DNA from: Candidatus Iainarchaeum sp.
Lineage (GTDB): Archaea; B1Sed10-29; WALL01; JAGHAM01
DNA length: 64,000 nt
Assembly: GCA_021161465.1 (NCBI GenBank)
Contig: JAGHAM010000023.1
Location: 12,471 to 76,470 of the forward strand
Direction: 5' to 3'
Shown in pieces: positions 46,373 to 54,598 of the stretch (positions are counted from its first letter, which is position 1; every line of letters starts with the position of its first letter). Made by a program: the position numbers and the translations under genes. A model generated the notes under the pieces. The model made no database searches. It was given only the letters and a program-made list of their open reading frames with translations, and had not been told where the DNA came from.

Positions 46373-46816
46373 TCATGCCTTCAATAGAGATTCTCCCTCA
46401 AACTCCTTGTTGCAGTATGCACATATGAGCCTAAGAGGATTTTGCTTTACTATGAACTTCGTAACTGCTGGCTCTCTCGGTTTATTAGTAATACATTTGG
46501 GATTCAAGCATTTTAAGACCCCAGAAACTTCCTTAGGAAGTTTAACCTGTCTTTTTTCAGCGACTTTCCCGTTCTTTATCACGTCCACTGTGGCATTTGG
46601 TGCTATAAGCGATATCAAGTCAAGTTTTTTCTTGTCTATGTAAACATCTTCCATCTTAAGTATATCCTTCCTTCCATGCTTGGTGCTGAGGACATTGATT
46701 GCTATGACTGTGATGCTGCTATTTGGGCCGCCAATTATTTTCAGAACCTCCAAGGCTTTTCCAGCGTTTATATGGTCTATAACTGTACCGTTTTCTATGT
46801 GCTTTACCATCATCAT
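46373..46816 (-). CDS. pyrI: Aspartate carbamoyltransferase regulatory subunit
   Basis: Regulatory chain of ATCase; binds nucleotides at its N-terminal domain and the catalytic chain through a zinc ribbon. The nucleotide-binding part reads GTVIDHINAGKALEVLKIIG. The zinc-site cysteines are CLNPKC (about residues 103-108) and CAYC (about 133-136). The length is usual for PyrI. Three consecutive ATGs follow the pyrB stop; the first shares its A with the TGA (TGATG), with GGAGGTGG at 46823-46830. It is translationally coupled to pyrB. Confidence 0.96.
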   Translation of the reverse strand: MMMVKHIENGTVIDHINAGKALEVLKIIGGPNSSITVIAINVLSTKHGRKDILKMEDVYIDKKKLDLISLIAPNATVDVIKNGKVAEKRQVKLPKEVSGVLKCLNPKCITNKPREPAVTKFIVKQNPLRLICAYCNKEFEGESLLKA

Positions 46817-47712
46817 CAATTACCACCTCCAGCAACCATCTTTATTATAGCCATTCTGGTTGGCACGCCATAAAACGCCTGTTTGAAATAAACAGCCCTT
46901 GGGTCAGAATCGCAATGCCAGTCTATCTCGCCAACCCTAGGAAGGGGATGCATAATAATTGCGTCCTTCTTCATGGTTTTCATAGTTTCAGGTGTTATGC
47001 GGTAGATGTTCTTAAGCTTCTCGTATTCTGTTTGGTCAGGGAACCTCTCCTTTTGTATCCTTGTCATATAAACAACATCAGCGTCCTCCAGTTCAAGCTT
47101 GTTGGTCTCTCTGTATTCGCCTATTTTGTACTCGTTTGGAATTGCTAATTCCTTGGGTGAGATAAACGTGAACCTTATTTTCTTGTAGTTTTGAAAAGCC
47201 TTGCACAGTGAGTGAACTGTTCTACCATATTTCAGGTCGCCAACCAGCGCTATATGCAGGTCATCCAATCTACCCTTCTCTTTCTTTATTGTGAACATAT
47301 CAAGCATAGTCTGCGTTGGATGCTCCCTGCTACCATCGCCACCGTTTATTATTGGAACTCGTGAAACCTCGCTTGCAAGCTTCGCTGCCCCAGGGAAAGG
47401 GCTCCTCATGGCAATGACATCACAGTATTGTGAGATGGTTTTAACAGTATCTGCTATGGTCTCCGACTTTGCAAGTGATGTAGACGCAGGCTCAGCAAAG
47501 CCGATGACACTCCCGCTAAGCCTATGCATCGCAGATTCAAAACTTAAGCGCGTCCTGGTGCTTGCCTCAAAGAAAAGCGCGCCCATTATTTTGCCTTTCA
47601 TAATATCAAGTTGCTTACCTTTCTTAACAAAGGAAAGCATTTTGTCTGCTTCAGCTAGTAGCGAATCCAGGTCTTTCCTAGAAAAATCTTCTATAGATAT
47701 AACGTGTTTCAT
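46816..47712 (-). CDS. pyrB: Aspartate carbamoyltransferase catalytic subunit
   Basis: Makes N-carbamoyl-L-aspartate from carbamoyl phosphate and aspartate, the committed step of pyrimidine synthesis. Signature motifs are present: FFEASTRTRLSFESA (carbamoyl-phosphate site), GGDGSREHPTQTMLD, and MHPLPRVGEI near the C-terminus. 298 residues is the normal length. The pyrB-pyrI order with overlapping ends is standard in archaea and supports the dodecameric enzyme. Confidence 0.97.
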   Translation of the reverse strand: MKHVISIEDFSRKDLDSLLAEADKMLSFVKKGKQLDIMKGKIMGALFFEASTRTRLSFESAMHRLSGSVIGFAEPASTSLAKSETIADTVKTISQYCDVIAMRSPFPGAAKLASEVSRVPIINGGDGSREHPTQTMLDMFTIKKEKGRLDDLHIALVGDLKYGRTVHSLCKAFQNYKKIRFTFISPKELAIPNEYKIGEYRETNKLELEDADVVYMTRIQKERFPDQTEYEKLKNIYRITPETMKTMKKDAIIMHPLPRVGEIDWHCDSDPRAVYFKQAFYGVPTRMAIIKMVAGGGN

Positions 47713-47827
47713 CTCAACCCCCCAGAACTAGAAATAAGGTTAGTTGTTACTAGTATAAATAACTACAAGGTTGACCTTAGAAAAAGCCATTAAACTTTGT
47801 GTTTAAGTTGATAATATTGTTTTTGGT

Positions 47828-49177
47828 TTACTCTGGTTGATATTGATAAATCACCATGACTTCATCAAAGTCTTTCAAGCGTGTAAAATGCTGATCTGAA
47901 TTGAGAAATTTTTCATTTGGATGCCTATTAACACTCTTGTACAAAACAAACCAACCTGGAAAGGGCATATTCTTCGGGAAGTTTTCATAAAATCTTTCAT
48001 CGTAGGGAAGAATTGCAAAAGTTTTTCTCTGACTATAGTAGGCTAACACAGGATATTCAAAGTTAGAATAAATTACATATCCAGATGGCATATCCTTGCT
48101 GATGTAACCAGCAACTCCCTTTGTAAGGGTTGGACCCCAGAACTCATGAACCCAAGAGGGCGTTATTAATAGGGGGCAAAAAACACACAACAGCAACATT
48201 ATAGTAATGATAGCACCACGCCAGTTTTTGTGTAAAAAACTCGAAAATCCCTTAGAAGCTATCAAAATCATTGGTGTTACTGCTGGGATTACATATCTGA
48301 CTTCCTTGTGAGGTATAATAGTCATAATCGCAAGAAAAAGAGCTGCCCACAATAATAAGATGGCATCACTACCTTCAAAATGTTTATTTACTAGATAAAG
48401 AAGCAACCCAACTATCACTACAACACCGGAAACCTCAAAGAGTGCACGGAGATAAAAGGTTGGATCTAAAACAGGTTCTGTGACCACCGCAGTAGTAGCC
48501 ACTATAAATGGTTCCCCAAAGAACCCAAGAGTCGATTGAGCCCAAATTAGATATGGGATGATTACAATTAAAGATCCTATCACTGAGTTAACAAGTGTCT
48601 TAAAGTCTATCTTTTGAAAAAAGAAAAATAAGAAGAAGACTGGGTAGATAATGATTGAATTGAACCTCATGAGAACTGCAAGACCACCAATGATTCCAGC
48701 AAATACAGCTGTCTTTTCATGGCCTTTGACTAAAAGGTAAAGTGAAAAAACCACAAGTGAAACTGCAGGAAGACCTGTCAGGATTAAATGAGATAAGTTA
48801 ATCTGGTAGGAAGAAAACGCTACTATGGAACCTGCAATCAAACCAGTCTTCCAATCATAAAGCTCTCTGCCAAGCAGAAAGGTAGAAACTACAAGAAGTG
48901 AGGATAGGGTAGCTACAATCGCCAAGGCAATGGTGGGGTTATCCCAAAAAGGTGATATTAGAATAGAAATCAAGGGTGGACGATAATTCAACTCCTGATA
49001 TGGGGCACTTCCGGTCCATATCACTTCTGCGTTAAGTAAATACACGCATTCATCCCAAAAATGGTTTTCGTTAACAGGAATAAACCTGAGGTAAAAACCT
49101 ACCGTTAACACAACTAGCAATATTACAATTATCAAATGCTCTCTTTTGAGTTTTCTCATAAATCTATGAGATTCCAC
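47828..49177 (-). CDS. GT-C membrane glycosyltransferase (GT39/PMT-like)
   Basis: 449 residues with about eleven membrane helices. The first outer loop has the acidic motif FWDECVYLLNAE and the later RPPLISIL, typical of the GT39/ArnT group that uses lipid-linked sugars on the outer face. A GTG start at 49177 has GGTGA at 49183-49187 inside the upstream gene. It is the last of three coupled genes: flippase-like protein, GT2, GT-C. The order suggests transfer of a polyprenyl-linked sugar made by the GT2 onto glycans or proteins outside. The substrate is unknown. Confidence 0.85.
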   Translation of the reverse strand: MESHRFMRKLKREHLIIVILLVVLTVGFYLRFIPVNENHFWDECVYLLNAEVIWTGSAPYQELNYRPPLISILISPFWDNPTIALAIVATLSSLLVVSTFLLGRELYDWKTGLIAGSIVAFSSYQINLSHLILTGLPAVSLVVFSLYLLVKGHEKTAVFAGIIGGLAVLMRFNSIIIYPVFFLFFFFQKIDFKTLVNSVIGSLIVIIPYLIWAQSTLGFFGEPFIVATTAVVTEPVLDPTFYLRALFEVSGVVVIVGLLLYLVNKHFEGSDAILLLWAALFLAIMTIIPHKEVRYVIPAVTPMILIASKGFSSFLHKNWRGAIITIMLLLCVFCPLLITPSWVHEFWGPTLTKGVAGYISKDMPSGYVIYSNFEYPVLAYYSQRKTFAILPYDERFYENFPKNMPFPGWFVLYKSVNRHPNEKFLNSDQHFTRLKDFDEVMVIYQYQPE

Positions 49178-49181
49178 TTAC

Positions 49182-49874
49182 TCACCTAAATCCAAGTAAC
49201 AGTTGAATCAGATTAACCCACATACTCCAGCTTGTTTTCACAATATTGACATTGCTTTCTTTTTTTCTATCGATATAACTAATTGGATACTCAACCACTC
49301 TAAATCCAGCACGCTTTGCTCTTGCTATGAAAGCTGAGTCCCACTCGAATCCATCGCCGGGTATGCCACCAATCTTATCCAGCACCTGCTTCCTGAACAC
49401 CTTCAAACCTGATTGGGGGTCATAGACTCCAAAAAACGTATGAAACAAAAATGAGTAAATCTTTCCTGTTATCCGCCTAGCGAAAGGCACCTCCTTCAGT
49501 TTCCCTCCTGGGCAATATCGTGACCCTATCACCACATCAGCCTTTTTAAGCAGGTTTATCATCTTGGGAATTTCCTCTGCCGGATATGAACCATCGGCAT
49601 CGGTCATGACTAGAATGCTGTTTTTCTCTGCGCGCCTAAACCCCTCTTTCAGGGCTGCCCCCTTACCTGGCTTCCCAAACCTAACAAGTTTCACATTTCC
49701 ATACTTTTTACTTAATTCTTCAACTAGCTTTGGTGTTGAATCCTCACTTCTATCAACTACGACTATGCTAGACAATGGAACTGCCTCCTCTAAAGCTTCT
49801 AAACACTCCCGGATGTTTTTCTCCTCATTCCTAGACGGAACCACTATCGATAGTATAGCATTGCTCCTTACCAT
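49182..49874 (-). CDS. GT2 glycosyltransferase, dolichyl-phosphate sugar synthase-like
   Basis: 230 residues, one GT-A domain. Motifs: SIVVPSRNEEKNIRECLEAL at the N-terminus, VVVDRSEDSTP (nucleotide-sugar binding) and the DXD motif MTDADGSYP. The C-terminal SGLKVFRKQVLDKIG and DGFEWDSAFIARA match dolichyl-phosphate mannose/glucose synthases. No membrane tail of the long kind is present. It overlaps the flippase-like gene by seven bases. Likely loads a sugar onto a polyprenyl phosphate for the GT-C enzyme next to it. Confidence 0.88.
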   Translation of the reverse strand: MVRSNAILSIVVPSRNEEKNIRECLEALEEAVPLSSIVVVDRSEDSTPKLVEELSKKYGNVKLVRFGKPGKGAALKEGFRRAEKNSILVMTDADGSYPAEEIPKMINLLKKADVVIGSRYCPGGKLKEVPFARRITGKIYSFLFHTFFGVYDPQSGLKVFRKQVLDKIGGIPGDGFEWDSAFIARAKRAGFRVVEYPISYIDRKKESNVNIVKTSWSMWVNLIQLLLGFR

Positions 49875-50794
49875 TTTAACAGCCTCTTCAAACCAAGCAT
49901 GTCAATAGATATGTTCATAGCCCTGTCGAGTAGTAGGAATGCAAGCACAGTCTCAGCAGCCTTCCCTGCAGTGGCAACACCCATATTTGTTATGACTGTA
50001 ATCCCAGCAAACTCAACCACACCTAGGCCAGCTATGCTTACCGGTATGAAAGCAAATATTGTGATGAGGGGATGTAGCAGAACCGCTTGGACCACACTGA
50101 TACGCAAGCCAACTGCCTGGGCAACGAAGAACCATTCCAGTCCACGAATGAACCAGCCAAGCAATGTTATTCCCAGTGCCGTCACAAACACTTTCTTGGT
50201 CGCCTTTGTGTGCTCTTGGAAACTTATGAAAGAAGGCATCAACCTTTTACTCCACTTGAAGAGTAGGTTAGAATGCCTTGAGAAGCTCACAAGCAGGATG
50301 AAAATTATCGCTATGACAATCAACCCAAATGCAAGGAAGAAGTATGAGGGTAGCTCTGTCCCAGACAAAAAGCTCATCAGCAGGAGGAAGGCCACCAAAG
50401 CCCCTACAACCTTTACTACCAGCTCAGTTAGCTGGAAGATTGTAAGCGCTGCCGCGCCATGCACTTTTTTAAGCTTTTCTCGTAGGAGGGCTATTGCATA
50501 GAAGTAACCCACACGGCCGGGAGTAACATCACTAGCCAGCATACCAGCTAGATTTATGAAAAACAATTCTCTGAACCCAAACAGCTTCTTCCCGGGGCGT
50601 ATAAGCAAACCTAACTTGAATGCATTAAGCGCGTTTAACAACAAATATGCAACTATTCCAAAAGCCAAGAGAGGGATGTTTGCCTTGAAGAGTATTCCGG
50701 AAAGCTTCTCCAGGTTCAGACTATGCAAGATAAAAAGCAGTAGGATAACCCCAACTATTAACTGAAGAACCAGAGACACCTGTTTCCTATCCAT
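49868..50794 (-). CDS. Flippase-like membrane protein (UPF0104/AglD C-terminal type)
   Basis: 308 residues with about eight helices. FINLAGMLASDVTPGRVGYF and PVSIAGLGVVEFAGITV are the signatures of the lysylphosphatidylglycerol-synthase transmembrane/UPF0104 group, which in archaea often accompanies dolichol-phosphate sugar synthases. First gene of the three-gene set running on the minus strand. Membrane flipping or lipid-linked sugar handling is inferred from the family and context. Confidence 0.82.
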   Translation of the reverse strand: MDRKQVSLVLQLIVGVILLLFILHSLNLEKLSGILFKANIPLLAFGIVAYLLLNALNAFKLGLLIRPGKKLFGFRELFFINLAGMLASDVTPGRVGYFYAIALLREKLKKVHGAAALTIFQLTELVVKVVGALVAFLLLMSFLSGTELPSYFFLAFGLIVIAIIFILLVSFSRHSNLLFKWSKRLMPSFISFQEHTKATKKVFVTALGITLLGWFIRGLEWFFVAQAVGLRISVVQAVLLHPLITIFAFIPVSIAGLGVVEFAGITVITNMGVATAGKAAETVLAFLLLDRAMNISIDMLGLKRLLKW

Positions 50795-50847
50795 GGCTTA
50801 TTATTTGAAAGAAAGAATATAAATAACAAACCAGAAAATAATCCCAT

Positions 50848-51114
50848 AGCCCCGTAGTGTAGTGGACAATCATATCGGACTCTGGACATCAGAACCTACG
50901 GTTCCGATACCTCCCTTAAGGTTTTAAGGTAGGGTTGGTTCCGATACCTCCCTTGACGGTAGATAAAGTATATCTCCTGTGATGGGGGTGTAGAAGCAGT
51001 TGTTCTGGAGTAACTCTGGAACTCTTGATGCCTCTCTCAATTGATGAGAGAAATCCGATGACAGCGGTTCGAAAGAAGGGTTTTACCCCATCAACGAAAT
51101 TCCGCTCGGGGCTA
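50848..51114 (+). tRNA. tRNA-Gln(CTG) with two introns
   Basis: Exons 50848-50885, 51053-51073 and 51101-51114. Acceptor AGCCCCG/CGGGGCT with A73, anticodon stem TCGGA/TCCGA, loop CTCTGG-A giving CTG, T stem AGCGG/CCGCT. Intron 1 (50886-51052, 167 nt) is at 37/38 and contains repeated CCGATACCTCCCTT units. Intron 2 (51074-51100, 27 nt) splits the T loop after TTCGAA. Here TTCG pairs with CGAA in the intron, covarying with TTCA/TGAA in other tRNAs, with bulges AAA and ATT. A TATA box ATATAAATA lies at 50818-50826. Confidence 0.9.
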
Positions 51115-51119
51115 TTAGT

Positions 51120-51303
51120 GGACCCGTGGTCTAGTCTGGTTTAGGACATCAGCTTCACAGATTCCGTCGGCGCGCAGGGCAAAGCACGAGAACGATGGAA
51201 TTGAGAGCGCTGGGGATCCCCGGTTCAAAAAAAGGAAGGGAGACACATTCCCCCTCCCCTTATAAGCCCTCCTCCTTTGGAGGTGAACATCCGGGCGGGT
51301 CCA
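51120..51303 (+). tRNA. tRNA-Val(CAC) with two introns
   Basis: Exons 51120-51159, 51208-51229 and 51290-51303. Acceptor GGACCCG/CGGGTCC with A73, anticodon stem TCAGC/GCTGG, loop TTCACA-C giving CAC, T stem CCCGG/CCGGG. Intron 1 (51160-51207, 48 nt) is in the anticodon loop. Intron 2 (51230-51289, 60 nt) splits the T loop after TTCAAA; TTCA pairs with TGAA at 51284-51287, leaving bulges AAA and CAT. It begins five bases after tRNA-Gln, so both are probably made from one transcript. Confidence 0.9.
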
Positions 51304-51409
51304 CTATAGGAGTTACAACTCTGCTACCATTACATGGGGGGATAATTGACATATACTATATCAGGGGTAACAGGAAATCTTAAATTCACTGCAAAAGATA
51401 AAAACTTCA

Positions 51410-52843
51410 ATGTCAGTGACGAGGAAGAAAACCATCATAATACTAGCATTATTGCTGATAGTAGCGTTTCTAGTGAGAGTGACATTCATCTCACTTGATC
51501 TAATCCCTTGGTGGGACAGCCTAGAGTATGCCTCAAATGCGCGGTTCTTTGCTGGAACTCACATTTATTTCTCGAGCTTGAGGCCTCCTCTCCTATCATT
51601 CCTCATGATTCCATTCCATACCTCCCTTAAGCTCATGGAGGTGTCAAATGCTTTTCTTGCGGTATGTTCACTCTTAATGGCATTCATTTTCTTCAAAGAA
51701 GTCTCTGATAGGAGAACATCCTTATTAGTAACTGCAATCCTGGCAACCAACTTTTTATTTGCCCTTCGGTCATACCAAATTTCAACAGAGAGTGGGGTAA
51801 TCCTATTCACGCTTTTAGTACTTTATTCATTCGTCAAAGCAGCAAAAGACAAGAAATGGTTTTATCTATCAGGAGTATCCACCGGTCTAGCCTCCCTATT
51901 TAGGTACCCTTTATTCCTTGTTGGGATTGCAGGATTAGCATGGTATCTATATTGGGCACCAGAACGCAAAAACACACGGAGGATGCTCGCTATCTGGGTA
52001 TCCACTGTATTTTTAGTGACCCTACCGTGGCTTGTCTGCAACCAAATCATGTTTGGGTTCCCGATATATAGCATGCTTGAAGGAATATGGGTGTTCTCTC
52101 AGACCTACCCAATGTTTCAATCCTGGAACTACTATCTAACCCATATATTTGAGTTAGCCAATCCCCTCATACTTGTTTTTTCCATTGTTGGATTATTCAG
52201 CCATGAAACACTTAGCAAAAAAAAGAGCCTGCTTTTAGTATGGATGCTAATCAGCATAAGTTTCTTTCACCTCCAGGGAGTTAAGGAAATTCGTTACCTC
52301 CTGCCAGTGCTTCCTATGGTTGCTTTCTTCTCCATTGAGGGCATGAAAAAAGTTTTCTCATTATCAAAAAGATTGAGAGGGAAAGAAGGCTACCTGGTGT
52401 TAGCTATTATCCTAGCTAATTTAGTGTACACTGGAATGTATATGGAGGGAGCTTACAAGGACCGGGTGATGCGTGTGGATGGTGTTGCTATTGCCTCAAA
52501 AGTACTCAAGAGCATTACCCAAAAAGATGCAATAATATATACTAATTTCTGGCCTGAAGTAGCATTCTACTCCGAACGCCATGTGAAGGGGATATTTACC
52601 ATCACAACCAAGGAAGAATTCATGGAGAACTTAGGGAAGGCAGACTACGTATTGATAGGAAAACCAAGATTTGAGAATCCTGACATAAACAAAGAGTTCC
52701 TCGATTCTGTTGAGCAACTTGAGTATGTAGGAGAGTATGGTGGGCCAACAGACTATGATAAAGTGTTTGTGTATAGGGTAAAAGATAGATTCCGGGAGAA
52801 AAATCCAGTATTTAAAAACCCATTATGGGATGGTAAGTTCTAG
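51410..52843 (+). CDS. GT-C membrane glycosyltransferase (GT39-like)
   Basis: 477 residues with about eleven helices. The first outer loop reads IPWWDSLEYASNARFFAGTH, with the Asp and Glu typical of GT-C enzymes, followed by SSLRPPLLSFL. The soluble C-terminal part (about residues 350-477) is exported. It is similar in layout to the minus-strand enzyme at 47828 (both have RPPL and an acidic first loop) but not a close copy. It is followed nine bases later by the DNA glycosylase. Likely transfers a lipid-linked sugar at the outer surface. Confidence 0.85.
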   Translation: MSVTRKKTIIILALLLIVAFLVRVTFISLDLIPWWDSLEYASNARFFAGTHIYFSSLRPPLLSFLMIPFHTSLKLMEVSNAFLAVCSLLMAFIFFKEVSDRRTSLLVTAILATNFLFALRSYQISTESGVILFTLLVLYSFVKAAKDKKWFYLSGVSTGLASLFRYPLFLVGIAGLAWYLYWAPERKNTRRMLAIWVSTVFLVTLPWLVCNQIMFGFPIYSMLEGIWVFSQTYPMFQSWNYYLTHIFELANPLILVFSIVGLFSHETLSKKKSLLLVWMLISISFFHLQGVKEIRYLLPVLPMVAFFSIEGMKKVFSLSKRLRGKEGYLVLAIILANLVYTGMYMEGAYKDRVMRVDGVAIASKVLKSITQKDAIIYTNFWPEVAFYSERHVKGIFTITTKEEFMENLGKADYVLIGKPRFENPDINKEFLDSVEQLEYVGEYGGPTDYDKVFVYRVKDRFREKNPVFKNPLWDGKF

Positions 52844-52851
52844 GTGACCGA

Positions 52852-53409
52852 ATGCCATTGCAAAGAGATTTTTATGCACGGAACACGTTGGTAGTAGCGA
52901 AACAACTGCTTGGTAAAGTGCTAGTCAGGAAATCTAAAGTAGGCATTATGAAAGGCATCATCATTGAGGTAGAGGCTTACAAGGAAAATGACCCTGCTAG
53001 CCACTCCTATCGAGGGCCAACCAAAAGAAATGCTGTTATGTATGGTCCACCAGGGCATGCTTATGTTTACTTCTGCTATGGCAATCACTGGTTGCTGAAC
53101 TTCGTGACAGAAAAAGAGGGAACAGCAGGGGCTGTGCTGATTCGCGCGATTAAGCCAACAAAGGGTATTGACTTGATGAAGAAAAACCGAGGGAAAGAAG
53201 ACTTAAAGAACCTAACCAATGGCCCAGGTAAACTCACAAAAGCTCTAGCTATAGATGGAAAAGACAATGGCATCGACATAACTCATGGCAACCTCTACGT
53301 CGAGGAAGGCATTAAGCCAAAGGAAATCCACAAAAGCACACGCATTGGTATCAAGGCTGGAACTGATAGGAAGTGGCGGTTCTTTGTAAAGGAAAACGAA
53401 CTGCAGTGA
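52852..53409 (+). CDS. mpg: 3-methyladenine DNA glycosylase (AAG/MPG family)
   Basis: Base-excision repair enzyme that removes alkylated purines. Motifs: DFYARNTLVVAKQLLGKVLV at the N-terminus, the catalytic region IEVEAYKENDPASHSYRGPT with the active glutamate, then MYGPPGHAYVYFCYGNHWLLN and NGPGKLTKAL. The length of 185 residues matches bacterial and archaeal AAG. The C-terminal RIGIKAGTDRKWRFFV is also typical. An unusual neighbour for glycosyltransferases, probably only co-transcribed. Confidence 0.94.
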   Translation: MPLQRDFYARNTLVVAKQLLGKVLVRKSKVGIMKGIIIEVEAYKENDPASHSYRGPTKRNAVMYGPPGHAYVYFCYGNHWLLNFVTEKEGTAGAVLIRAIKPTKGIDLMKKNRGKEDLKNLTNGPGKLTKALAIDGKDNGIDITHGNLYVEEGIKPKEIHKSTRIGIKAGTDRKWRFFVKENELQ

Positions 53410-53410
53410 G

Positions 53411-54598
53411 CTAGTGCCCTCTAAACACGTCAATTATAAAACCAAACACGGCAAATAGCCCAACCAAACCCATAAAAACCCATGCATAAAGTGGGAAGCA
53501 GATGAAGGCAATAAGCTCGCCAAAACCAAACTCCTTATTCTCCCTCACCTGAGACGCAAGCACCGTTAACGAAGAAAACACACCGATGAGGATTCCCGTT
53601 GTCCCTTCAATTGGAAATCCCCAGGATGGAAGATTAAAGAGGTTTACCCACGGCCCGATAAAAGTTACCCAGTTCACAGTGTAAGGCACAAAGAATGACG
53701 GAACCCACTGCCACCATTTAAGGAATTCCGGGACATTAAGTGCAAGCGTGACAAAAGTTCCAATTGGCCATAGGATAAACAGGGCAAGCATATATGTAAG
53801 TGAGCCCCCCCTAAAGAAGGAACGCCAGTGCTTGAAGAATAACTGTATTCCCCCTTTCATCCACCTTAGCCTTTGTAAGAATAGTTCTCTAAACCCTGCT
53901 GCTGGCTCTGTCAGGACTACTGCCTCTGAACCAACTATTTTGTAACCTGCCTCCAGCAGTGAAACATATGTATCACTGTCTTCTATTAAGGTTCCACACT
54001 GAAAACCCCCTATGTCTTCCAATGCTTTTTTCTGTATTGCAGTAAAAGCCCCATAAACAAAAGGCAGGGATATGCCAAAAGAAGAATGTGCATGAAGGAG
54101 TGCTGAGGTCATGGCATACTCAACACGCTGGAACCAGCTAAGAATGCCTCTCCTGAATACATTCACTTTGCCAGAAACAAGTCCTACTTTCTTACCTGAA
54201 AGGGGAGCAACTACCTTTTCTATCGCGCCAGGTGGGACTACTATATCAGCATCTGCCACCAGCAGGACATCATACTTAGCCTTCCTCAACCCAGTATTCA
54301 AAGCATGGCATTTCCCTCTGTGCTTGGTCTTTATGATTATTGCAGATGCCTTAAGACCATCTGTGCTGCCATCTGTGCTGCCGTCATCAACGATGATTAT
54401 CTCCATATTCCCAGGATAACCTGCTTTTTCCAAGGACTCCAAAAACCGGGGAAGAGTCTCCTTCTCGTTGTAAACTGCTGCTATAATCGATACATCTGGA
54501 TGAAAACTCTTTCTTGGTATCTTCCTCTGGAATACAAGTAAGAATAACCAGAAAAGGAAGAGGGAGATCAATGCCAGATTTATCAAAATTAGTATCAT
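53411..54598 (-). CDS. Processive GT2 glycosyltransferase (cellulose synthase-like)
   Basis: 395 residues: an N-terminal helix, a GT2 domain, and three or four C-terminal helices. Motifs: SIIAAVYNEKETLPRFLESL, IIVDDGSTDGSTDG, VADADIVVP (DXD), IEDSDTYVSLLEAGYK, and the QRLRW (QxxRW) signature of processive enzymes that make and extrude polysaccharide. It shares one base with the next gene upstream (54598), a homologue. Likely makes a surface glycan or a lipid-linked sugar. Confidence 0.9.
   Translation of the reverse strand: MILILINLALISLFLFWLFLLVFQRKIPRKSFHPDVSIIAAVYNEKETLPRFLESLEKAGYPGNMEIIIVDDGSTDGSTDGLKASAIIIKTKHRGKCHALNTGLRKAKYDVLLVADADIVVPPGAIEKVVAPLSGKKVGLVSGKVNVFRRGILSWFQRVEYAMTSALLHAHSSFGISLPFVYGAFTAIQKKALEDIGGFQCGTLIEDSDTYVSLLEAGYKIVGSEAVVLTEPAAGFRELFLQRLRWMKGGIQLFFKHWRSFFRGGSLTYMLALFILWPIGTFVTLALNVPEFLKWWQWVPSFFVPYTVNWVTFIGPWVNLFNLPSWGFPIEGTTGILIGVFSSLTVLASQVRENKEFGFGELIAFICFPLYAWVFMGLVGLFAVFGFIIDVFRGH

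Noticed and set aside
50848-51303. Split (trans-spliced) tRNA halves
   Set aside because: All exons of each tRNA lie in order on one strand with bulge-helix-bulge pairing across each insert, so ordinary cis introns explain them.
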